NCBI GenBank assembly: GCA_029215795.1
Contig: JARDYH010000003.1
Location: forward strand, 14,521,001 to 14,585,000
Direction of reading: 5' to 3'
Origin: Anniella stebbinsi
Lineage: Eukaryota > Chordata > Lepidosauria > Squamata > Anniellidae
DNA length: 64,000 nucleotides
Each line of letters opens with the position of its first letter. Position 1 is the first letter of the stretch. Under the pieces are notes generated by a model, which did not search any database, was not told the origin of the DNA, and saw only the letters and a list, made by a program, of their open reading frames with translations. Positions 47,201-59,200 of this stretch are shown piece by piece. A program made the translations under genes and the position numbers.

Positions 47201-50200
47201 CCACCCCCCTGTTTCCCTGGATTTCCAAGCAGTTGTGGGAGTATGATACTGGTAACGTCAGGCTCACCATCAGGCTGTGGCTTCCACACATTATACGCGT
47301 CCACCATGTGGTAAGCTGCTGCCTGTTACCAAATTTAAAAATAAGTTATTTGTGTTTTGCAACCCACATAAAACTTTAAGCAGCTAGCAATCCAATAACA
47401 TGCAATGCAACTCAAGTAAGGAAGCCTCATGAAATCATGAACAAAGATTTGGTATGTGTTTTTTGGTAATCATTTGGCTTAGAACCCTAAAAGGCTCTGG
47501 CTTGTAAGTTGAATGTGGACTGGAAACAGTGACAAGGATGCAAGTGAAAGACTCATCCAGAAAAAGGATTTTAGGCCTAACTGTTCCAGCATAGGACCAC
47601 CCACTCACTTTATATACCAGTTGCCACTTCTTCCTTTACTTGTCCTTGTGAATTATTCACAGAGTATGTTCTGCTATTTTAAATCCCATGGGAATATTTT
47701 AGAATTTAAGCCCAGCGATTCAGTTGAGAATGAGCTGCAAAGGTTACTATTTGCATATCCCAATTTATATACTTGATATTAATAAACATGGTATGTTGGA
47801 AGTCTATTCCTTCGAGCTGTGTTTTGTTTAACACACAAGATTAAAAGCTGTGAAAACAACACTTCCCACCTGTACTATCAATTCCATTAAGCCTCAAAGG
47901 CATTCTCTAGAGGTACCATGCATCCAGGAATAACCAGGCAGTACAGCCTTCAAGACCTTCCAGAGTCAAACAATCAAGAATGGTGCTAACCCAGTGCAAA
48001 ACGATGGAATAATTTTATTCCTTCCAACCTAATGAAAAGTGAAACCAAATAATTAGACAGCTAAAGAAAATGCTAAAACCTATCTGTGTCTAAAGGAGTG
48101 GGTTTTTTTTTTCATTCCAACTTGCAGAACCTTCCTTTGAGATTTTATTCAGGCAAATAAAATTGGGCACAGACTTGGCTGTCATTGGTTGATGCAATCT
48201 CTAGTCTCAGCCAAGTAGCAGATAGTAAAGACAACATGTTTCCTCTATTTTGATAAAATTGCACACGTTTTTTTTTAACTTATATGAATAATAATTCACA
48301 ATAGGAAGCAGGGGAGTAAACATGTTAACTGGAAAGCTAAGAAAGCACATGTTTGAGCAGAATTGTTAGGGTGACCATATGGAAAGAGGACAGGCTCCTG
48401 CAGTTATATCAAAAAGTGAATTTCAGCAGGTTAAAGATGCTGGAGCTATACTAGAGTGACTAGATACAAAAGAGGGCAGGGCTCCTGTAGCTTTAACTGT
48501 TGTGATGAGGAGGGAATTCCACCAAGTGCTGCATGCATACAAATTACACCTGCTGAAATTCCCTTTTCAATACAACTGTTAAAGATACAGGAGCCCTGTC
48601 CTCCTTTCCATATGGTCACCCTAGTAATGGCACAATTAATCACACAATTAATACTCATAGGAGGTACTGCACTGTTCCTTGAAGGTGTGGAAGGTTTTTT
48701 TGCCCATGTTGGCGAAGTTTCCAAGTCTTTTCCCAAGAGGGCGTCTGTGCCTTTAGCAGCTGCTTATTGGACAGACATTTGGAAGTTGCAGGTTCTCCCA
48801 TCAAAGCTACAATGATAGAAACTGGTCTCCTGGGACAAGCATTAGCAGCCTTACATATTGGTCAAAGTTCATGTTATGAGAGTCACTCTGGGTTAGGAGC
48901 TAGAGAGCCCTTGAGCTCATAAACTGAAAAGATAATGTCATTTTTTGAAAGAACAAAAGAAAAAGGGGGGCACCCATAATGCCAAACATTTTATTTGGTA
49001 CACAGTGAAATCACTTGACATTGATATGATGTTCAGGTTAAAATCATTATACTAATGGATTTCTAACAGACATGTTGATGTTATATTTCCATTCAGCACA
49101 TTTCCCCTCTAAATATTTTAATCATGACTCAAGACTGAGTTTGTTTGCTGTGACTTTCTGAACACACTGCCCTTAGGAGCTATAGCCCCCAGATCAAAGT
49201 TATTTTGATCCTTTTTAACTCCCAAGGGCAAAAAAAAGCGACTGTCCAGGAACCTACAACAATTAGTAAATTCATTCCTAAAATGAGAAGCTGCCAGAAA
49301 TGACAAGGTAAACACCGCTGGCATGCTTTTGCATTTGCATTAAACCAAAACGAAAACGTTCCTTCAAAGGAAATAAATAAACAAAACAAAACAAATTGCA
49401 AAGATCCATGCTACGACAAATGTTAGAAGCTTGTTGGCATTGTAATGAATTTACTGGATTAACCTGCAGAAAACAGCAATTTCCCAAATATTCTGAAACA
49501 GAAAGAGTTGCCCAAAGGAGTACAGTCAATACTCAATGACAAGAACGTTCAGCAAAGCCATGCTAGCGATATTGCAACGTTTTATAAGCACGGATGACTT
49601 GTGGTTTTCCAAAACAAATAGGAGGGACACCAATGTTATGGGTAAACTGGGGGGGGGGGGGGGAACAACCAAAAACTGTCACTGAGGAAATTTTTTTGCA
49701 ATGATAAAAAGCAATTTCATTCACTATCCAAGACCTTACTTGATGGTACAGTTGTGGTCTTAGCGCCGAGTTCTCAATCATAGTGTGAACCATGATGATT
49801 AAAGGTTCATTCTCTTTCATCTATTTCAAATCAGGAGGAGCATACAGCAAACATCAGTTTACAGCACGGCTAGATTTGAAAGACGACACTGTAAATATAG
49901 CCTCTACTTTAATTGTTTTCTATTAGTGCAGCAGTTCATACTTCCTCTCATGAATAGTAAAAACTGTACATTTGAAAAGCTTGCTAAGGCCAAACTAGAG
50001 AACCTATAAATTTAAACTAGAATGCCCTATATTCCACATTATGTTCAAAACAATTCTTATCACTAACAAGCATTTTAGATGTTTCTCTAAGAAACTTGCT
50101 GAGCATTTCTGAAACATCATTAACAAATTGATAATGTGGACTAAGTGCTAATTTCATTAAAATACCTCACACTGCAGCCAGATTTACAATGTAAAGAACA

Positions 50201-53200
50201 CCTGAACTGTCTTAGGGATTGTTGCACATCATGAATAATGGGCAAACTGTGAGGTCTGTCTATATTGGCTGAAGGCATTGGGTACCGGACAGCTGGTTGA
50301 GTTCACTCCATTTTTTCCTCAATACAACAATCATTTAATGGGAAGTGGCTATCTTTTCATTGGGTCAATCAAGAGCTATGCCACAGCTCAGAAAAAAGAA
50401 GAAAAAAAAAGGGGGGGGGGAGAGCATTGCATAACCAAATTCTTAGTCCAGGCTACCAAGAATTGTACTTATAAAATCTTTCACAGTGTGAACTGCAATA
50501 AATGTAAACTTTCCTAGACTGTGAATGTTCATTTGTCAGTGATTTTAGAAACAGTTTATGATCCTCAATGTAACAGCATAACATGACTATAAGCAGGGGT
50601 TTTTTTTTTTTAGAATATATCATTCCTGCATTTACCTAGCTCTAATGTCCATCTTTTGCACATTTCCAGCAACAATCATTTTCATGACTGCATCACAATT
50701 ATTTGCATTAATTGTTCCTAAAGACAATGTTTAGAACAACTACTTGTAGATTTTTTAAAAAAAGGCAGTAATAGATTTTGCAAGTGGCTACCAAGCAGTT
50801 CTGAATATCCTCCATTCATTTCAATGGGGCTTGTAAGAACACTTGGAGCACTGAGCCTTTAAGGCAAAGGTGGTCAACTTTGAAAGGTGATAGGGCCCTT
50901 TTTGCCCCCCAGACCTCTTCCCCCAAAGGCTTTACTCCTCCTGCCAGCAACCTGACTTGCTGCCAATTTCTGGTGCCAAATCAATATGGAACACTAACTA
51001 CACTGGCCAAATTTACCTTGGAAAAGCTACATTTGGTGAGTGAAGTTAGTGTTCTGTTGTGGTTTGCAGCTGATCTTCAGCAGCAAATCAGCTTTTTTGC
51101 CCCTACGAATTTCAGTGGTGGCAGGCTGCAGGGTCTGCATTGGGGGATGCATGTGTGTTGCACACCCCTGCTTTAAGGCTTCAGTTTAATTTAAATGGTG
51201 TATACACATTTAAATCAGTTCAAAGAAATATGCCATTTACATTCAGACGAATGTTGATAAGCAGCTTGTGGGTTGCCTTTAACACTGGAATTCACTAATC
51301 TACTATTTTAGGGAGCAACAGGTTAATGTCACATGGCAATATGATATAAAGCCTAACTCTCAGTAAGTGTCACAAGATGATGGGGATGGGAGTGGAAGAG
51401 AATTGTGTGAGAGAGCTACAGTGGAAGCTTACTATTGTTACAGCCATGCCAGCGTAGCACAGCAGATCTGTAGCTCTTGCCAGGCCACACATCTGGAGCT
51501 CATTTTCCACTTGCATGTGAGGAAGGCAGCTCCTTAATCATGGGGGGGGGACTTGTTTTTTCAACTGCAGGAATTTCTCCTGCACTTCAGTCCTGTAGAA
51601 ATAATTGGCTACTACTGCTTCCAAAGCATGTTAAACATCTTGGGGGCAGCACTGCAGAATGAATATAAGCTCCTGGATAAGAGAATGGTATTTGTCACCG
51701 AAATTAGCTATAATTAGCTATTATAATCTGCAGGCTTTTCTGAAATAAAGTACTAGGATTGAACATTCAGTAAAGTACCTGAAATTTCATTCGTTTTTGT
51801 TTTGTTTTATCAGCAGAAGCGAGAGAGATTAACTTTTAGAAAAACTGTTAATCATTTTCCTGGGCTGAGGTTACTCTATTGTACTCTACTCTATTGATAT
51901 TAAGATCCTGGTTGTCAAGCAAAGACAGAAGAACAACTGCAATCTTATCTTAAAAGATTGGTGTTCTTTGTTTTAACAATTTCAATGCTGATTCAATGAG
52001 ATAACACTCTGAAGATTTACTGGGAACATTTGAACCAGTTCTCAGCAGAATTTTATGTGTCCTCCCTTGCAATATAGCTGTCAAAGCTACACAAAGGACC
52101 AGAATAATGTTTATATAAATACTATTAGCCCAAATCCAAAGCTCTGTAGGCATTCCAATAGAAACACAGAACACACAGTGAGCTTTAATCTGGTTCACTG
52201 CAATAGTGGGTCAGATTAATGTGTGAAGCAGATTACCTGTTCAATTGATTAGCATTTCTCGAGTGTTCTGATCATAGGATTCTGCTGAACCTCAAGGGGA
52301 TTCAAGAGGGGCAGATGCCCCAGGTGCCAAATTCTGGGGGTGCAAAATGACCCCGTGGTGGTGACAGCAGCCATGTGGTGGTGAGAGCAGCCCTGTGGTG
52401 GCAGCAAAGATACTCTGGTTTCTCCTATTCCTTCTAATTTGTGCCCAGTGCTGGAAGGGCCAGAGCCACATGCCCCTCTGCTGCTAGAAGGGCCATTTGC
52501 CCCCTGCCGCTCTGAAGCAGTGGGCCAATGCCTAGCTCTGAAGGGTTCTCAGAGTGAGACACTGGCTTACCTGGCACTCTGGAGAGTGGCCCTGGCTGAT
52601 CCCTTGCTGCTGCAGTCGGACACCAACTCAGCCTTGCCCTGGTCACCTAAGGCCTAATCTATCTCTGGGAACCCCTCAGAGCTAGACAGCAGATTGGCAG
52701 GCTTACTGAGAAGCCCCCGCCAGCTGCTTCCCTGCTGCAACAAATAATGCAGGAGAAAATCAGTCAGCGCAGCTTTCCAGAGAGCTCATCTGGCCTGAAT
52801 CCCACACTCTGAAAGGTCCTTCCTGACAGGGTAGTATTCTGGGTGAGGTGACTTTGAAGGTTGCCTGTGCTACCGTGGCACAGGTAATCTCCAGGGCCAC
52901 CTCAACCAGAATGCCTTGCTTTAAGCAAGGGCTCCTCACAGTGAGGCATAAAGGGGGAGGCAGGCGCTAGTCCTGCACTGCTGGGGTGAGTAGAGGAGTA
53001 AGAGGATTGTAGCAGAAATAGCAGCTGCTGCTACTACTACTGGAGAAGAGGAAGAAGACCAGGAGAGATTGATGGCAGCTGCTGCTGCTGGGGAAGTAGC
53101 AAGAGAAGGGATGGCGGTGCGTGGTGTATCAGCCGGGCTGCCAAAATACCTAGAAATGGGCCTGAAGAGCTGATCCTAAAATTAACCATGATTATTATTT

Positions 53201-56200
53201 AAACACGGTCCTAGAAAAAATAGCGCTTTTGGGGCAGTCAATCCTCCATACAGCTACCATGAATTGACAGATGTGCTGCACTATCAATGATGTGTCAAGT
53301 CAAATACGTGCTCTCACTTTCGGATGCAGATAAGGAAACAGAGCAAGTCCAAAGAAAGGACTCAGCTCCTGCGCTAACAACTTGGCAGGCACAAAAAGGT
53401 AATGGCTAGATATTCAATCTCGTAGGTTTCAAAAAGATGACTATGATAGGAAGTATACGTTTATGCCCTAAGTGAAATGTTAACATTTATTTAGAATGCA
53501 AAGATGAGGGAGACAAAATTCAGGAATAATTATTGTGATGAAAATTATCTTCTAGTTTAGTATTATTCTTTAAAAAAAACACCCCAGTCTGCATTCCACA
53601 TTAAAAGTGCCAAGTAAATGAATGAATCTATTCAAATATTGAATCCCAAATGGTACCTTCCTTTTAGTAGACCAGTTGAAGCATTAGCATAAGAGTAGCA
53701 AGGGAACAGAACAGTGTCCTTAGAAACCAACCTTGTGCTATTTACACTTGGGGAAACATTGTCACTACCTGCCCTGTAAAATTTTAGTGGGATGGCACCA
53801 TAAAACAGTTTAATGATGAACGAAAGAGTCAACATATCACTAGACCTAAAACGTACAAGAATAAGCTATGAACCCCACCTGATGATCCAAATATATGGCA
53901 TTCCTTTGAAGGTGATGAGAAAGAATCTCATTCTAGCAACCAGCATTCAAAGAGTAAGGAGGAAAGAAAGGGACAGATACAAAGATGTGAAAAGGTCAGT
54001 CAGAAATGAAAAAGAACTACATGTTCTAATTACAGGCATTTTTAGTTAAAACCTGCATGTTTTTTTTAACAAAATTGTCAAAATGAACAGAATCCAAGAC
54101 ATAACTACATTAAATTTTGGACCTTCCTAGAATGTACATTAGCATTTTGAAAAGCCAATCAATATTTCAGTGATAAAAGGAAGCGAAAATATAACGAAAG
54201 TTATATAGTCTGTTTAATAAAGCATTCGTTTGCAATCACACATTTAGTAAAGTTAGCTACAAAACCTGTATCTTAACATTAAAGCAAAATGAACATAAAC
54301 TATTGTGGTCATATTGAATATACAGAGACAACTATAAACCCTTTGATACACTTGTGCACTTTTCCTGCTTCTAAATACTATTTACAAGTCATTTCAGAGA
54401 TGAGAAAACAAAATGAAATTGCTTCAGATTTGTGTGTAGTCTGCATAACTTGCAAAATTTGGACTCCATTACAGCGAAATGCATTTGAATGCATCCCCTA
54501 CCTCTATTTTGATTGTAATGTACTCAATATCCACACCAGCACTCAAAGGGTTAATAGCAGACCATCACAGATGCCCAAGAAACAATGACACTCTAAAAAT
54601 AATCTACATTAGAGGAAGTCAGCACCAATGGTACAATGCAAGCTTGGGTTAATGAATGGCTAAGAATGAGTGAAGATGGCACATGACAAACATCGCTTCA
54701 TAGCTGACCTTTGGACTGCTGGCCTCAAGTTTTAGTTGCATGAGCTGTGCTAATGTGTGTTCCCGGATACTACTCAGTTCAGCTTGCTGCCTTCTCAGCT
54801 TTATAAGCAGCAGCGTGAGCTCCTCTGGCTGAAGGAGTATCGTGTGAGAAGCCAAAGAGTAGAAAATAGGTTAATCCTTGTCCTGAACAAAACTTCAAGT
54901 TCATACTTGCGTTTGATAATGCTGATTGTCATGCTACATCCAAATTGCATAAAACCCTTTGAAATAAATAACATTTTTTCAGTAGTATCTGACTAAAATT
55001 AAAGAGGCAGCGAGAAGAATCTTAACATTGTAAAGCTTTCGAGGCTCAGATGCCTCAATTTTAAACACCAAGGCCACATTCGCACATCATGCTAAATCAT
55101 CACTTAGTACTACCTGCACAAGAAGGAACAAGTTGCAGGGAACCTTGGACTCACACGCTCCTCTCCTTCCCCCACGTGCCCAGGAGAAGTAGGTTGGACA
55201 TTTCTGCTTTTGCTTAACTGCAGTTTGTTGTGTTGTCCAGACTGACAAGCTGTGGCTAACATGAACTACGCTTATTTTCAAGCATGTCAACTTCATGGTT
55301 TCTAAGAGGACTAACTATAGTTAATGTTAACCATAGTTCTGGGTCAGGATGACATGGCAAACTGCAGTTAAGTAAAACCCAAACTAGAGAGACTCTGCAT
55401 ACCCAAATTTGCTTGATAGGTTTTAAGGGAATTGGAAGTTATAGAAACCAACTATGGTACTGAGAAATGTATTCAAAGTCCAATGAAAGAAAGACGATGA
55501 AGGGAGCAGAACCTTATGATTGTCACAGAATAGGAAGAAACTAGAGAGACTCTGCATAGCCAAATTTGCTTGATAGGTTTTAAGGGAATTGGAAATTATA
55601 GAAACCAACTATGGTATCTGAGAAATTTATTCAAAGTCCAATGAAAGAAAGAGCAAAGACTATATACATATATATTGTATAAAAAGTAAGCATTGTAAAA
55701 ACACACCATTAAAGTTGGTAGATTGAACAAACAACTTTCTACTTTTTCTCTTTTGAGACAACTAGCATAAGTTTTTTTAAAGGACTATTTCCCAAACACA
55801 CCTCAAAAGATTTTTGTTAGACCGATCACTCATTATAATTAACTTGAGGGTACAAAAAGAAGGTCTTGATGCTTGAAAATTAAGGATAAAAGAAGTGACA
55901 TGAATAGCCCAAGCTGAAACATATTCTGGGGGAACTCCATGCCTATGAGCAATCACAAAGATACAGTGAGACAGTTCTCTTCTGCTTTTAGGACCAAAGT
56001 GGGTTGCTAGGAATACAGCCCAGTATTCTACAATAAGTCATGTTATTCGGACTTCTGGCAACTTCAAAAATATCCTATGCAGTGACCTGGAGTAAAGGAC
56101 GAATTAGAAACCTTGCCTGTGATCTCATCAGAATCAATTGCAGAGAACCATTCTAGCTTCTCAAATGTCTTATTAATAGACTGTTTTCTCTCATCCAAAA

Positions 56201-59200
56201 TTTTATACTTGGCTCCATCCCAGTATTTGGCATGCCCCCACCCCACAATCCAGCAAAGTCCTATTACTTGTTGTATCTGCTTTCCTTGGTTCCCTTCTAC
56301 CAGCACCTGATCCTAGCATTCCATAGTTCAATACGTACCCATTTAACTTTGTAAACAGTGTGTCTTTCCAATGGAATTCTCCAGTTTAACTGTTTCTTTT
56401 ATACTCCTAATGTATTATTTACTACCATATCCTTAAATCCCACTACTTCCTGCAACCTGAGCTGCTGATGCATCTATCCAAAGCTCCCCATTAATTATGA
56501 GTACCAAAGTATGTCAAACAACTTTTTTTGTGATACAACTGTGATGTAGACATAGGTCTGCTCTGCACATGTAGCTCTATATATGCAACACTTCTGTGAT
56601 TTGTCACATGTGCAAGACTTTTCTGAGCCATGGACTGGTCCCGACGTCCTGCTGCTCACACATGGTATATTTTCTAATGTCTGAAAACAGGACTGCCCAG
56701 GTCAACGTAGACATCCATATAAGCCACTGGAGCTCCATGGAGGTTTGGAATAGGCCCTCAACTGTGGTGTCTTTAGGTGAGTCACGTGAGTTCCTGGATT
56801 TTGTAATACAAATGACTGAACTGAATGTATTCCTCAGAAGAAACTTATGTTTTTTAGCAATTGTGGCTATGTTTAATACAGTTCAGCAGAGGAAGCAAGG
56901 TATTTTCATATCTTTAAGAACTACCACGTTTCATAATAATAAACTTATATTCCTCCTATATAATATTCAGTGGTGTATCACTTGGATAAACATTATTTAG
57001 GAATCAATAGAAAAAACATTGCTCAGAAGAAATTAAGGCTTCAATTAATAAAAGTATTCATGGTTGAGCTAAACGTCTTTTGAAAAGATTTGTTCAAATC
57101 TATAATCCATGAACTAAATCTTAGGTATTGAACAGTAAAATCCTTTTAATGATGTGAATAAAAATGTGCAATTAGCGGGTGGATCGTTTCTTTTCATAAG
57201 ACAGCACAATGTATAACAAACTGCCTACAGCACCAATTTTCTAGCTAACTGCAACTTCCATTCTGTAGTAATGAAAAGCTCCAGTAATTGGTATTTCCCC
57301 TCCGCAGCTGAATTAACAACTTAATGATAGGTCAATCTGTGAAATGAACAACAGTAAAACCTTAAAGGTTTCTTATTGTTGTCCAAGATAAAATACTGAC
57401 ATAGGTCTAAAAACAATTATTTCCAAATAGGAACTATACAGTACAAATGACATTTAAACTAAAAAAAAAAGTACCCTTGCAAAATTTAATACATCCAAAT
57501 AGATTTGACCTGTCGGAAGGAAACCCTTTATTTATTGAAACAAGCAAAAAAGGAAAGCGTAGTTAATACAAGTTCCACAACCAGAATAGCCGTTGTGCTG
57601 CATGCTGTATTTTATGGGTTGATCTTAAATAAAAAATGATGGGCTAAATATAAAAATGCCACTCACTGTTTTGCCTTGCAAGCTCTGGGGAGTAATAGGC
57701 TGTACACTCAGACCTGCTGGCATCGACCTTCTGTCAGGCACAAAGACATGTTGCTATGGGGAAAAAACAAAAAAAAACGTACTCTATAATTCAGGATGCC
57801 TGTCAAAGCTTTTAGAACCAAAGGTTAAGTGTGATATTTTAAATATGATTTTCCAAGTCAACTTAGGGTTTATGAAAGGTGTCTAAAGTGAAAGTGCTAG
57901 CTAATAACTTGTCAGTACAAATACACTGAAGCAGCAGCACTTTCATCTCAAACTTTCAAGAAGCTCCAGAAGTCCAGGAAGCACTCTGACTACAAGTAAT
58001 AAGAATTCATTCATTTATTTATTTTAGAAACTTACGTCCTAACTTATTTCCACAAGGAACTCAAATGAAAAAAATGAAAAAAATAAAATAAAAATGAAAA
58101 ATCAACATATTAACATAAAAATAAACATAGCTCCCCATATTCCTAATTAGATAATAAAACCACAATATTAGCACGGCTCATGCCATTTAAGGTCCCTAAT
58201 TAAATTAACTGCTTTGTTTTTTCTTTAAGAAAAGATCAACTGAATGCTTGCTCGCCTGTAAGTCACTGCTGTGTTCAGAAACTAAAGTGGCACAAGTTTA
58301 TACACAGTCCTGCGCTAGATAAATACACTGGCTTGCCAGGTTGCGCCTTGATTCTTGGCATGCATCTGTCTCTCTTTTTCAGATACTTATCGCATTACTG
58401 TGATAAGTCTTTAGGCACAAGACTTGGCATTTGGGACCATTCCTGCGATTTAACCACAATATGGTACAAGAGCCTTAAGTGCCAAAGCGGCAGGGACTGA
58501 GTGAAGGTTGCGTATGGAACGAATACTCTAACTGCAACTTTTCACACAACAGCACTTTGTAATAGGATACAGATGCCCAAGTGTAAAATATACTCCAATC
58601 TGTTGAGAAAAGTACATGCATGTAATGTTTCTTCTTTTCCCATCCATATACATGGGAGCAGTGACCGGAAAAGATCAAGCTCTCAAGTGGTCGTGTTTGG
58701 ATGACACGATAGCCCATGATGCGTTAATAAGCTATGTGCAGTACCTTGTTTTTGGAATAGTCCATGATCTCCTGCCACATGAATAGGCTAATAAGCTACT
58801 GTGTGTGTGATTTGACTCACCCACACCTGTCCTACTGCAGTCCTCGCACACAATGGCTCAATTCGGACAACACAATAAACAACTGGTGTGGGGGAAACAA
58901 TCGTCAGTTGTTTTGACTATCGTGTCATCCGAATACTGCCATAGTCAACTCAGCGCTGATCCTAATCCACACCACAGTTGATTATTTATTACCATGTTGT
59001 GTGGGGAGTACCCCCTAGTTGAACAACTGTAAAGTTGATTATTACCCACTATTGACTATCGTGTCGTCCGAATTGAGCCAATGAGTGGTGCTGTTCCACC
59101 TCTAAAGTGTGAAATTCAAATATCTCTGCAGTAGGGAGGCACCCGATCCAACATAAAAACCCTGCGCAATTAACACAGAGGAGCAAAATTGCTGAATGCA

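Larger units (their letters stand above)
42416..49739 (-). other. PLEKHA5: intron between cassette exon c and exon 6
   Basis: The 7.3-kb intron contains a minus-oriented tRNA-derived SINE (45965-46155), a hAT-like fold-back (46815-46951) and a TA-flanked element pair (48369-48623). The stretches 42420-45960 and 48650-49730 contain nothing I recognise. I looked for a further small exon here and could not support one. Confidence 0.75.
49821..53878 (-). other. PLEKHA5: intron between cassette exons b and c
   Basis: It holds the hAT-like element at 50865-51170 and a GC-rich stretch (52290-53150). The other parts are AT-rich without recognised features. Confidence 0.75.

Noticed and set aside
42416..49739. 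Search for an extra small exon between cassette exon c and exon 6
   Set aside because: No phase 0/0 candidate with family motifs; frames here fall in repeats or lack splice sites.
49818..49820. ATG at the first codon of cassette exon c as an internal start
   Set aside because: An acceptor AG precedes it directly and the frame joins exon b; no promoter signs.
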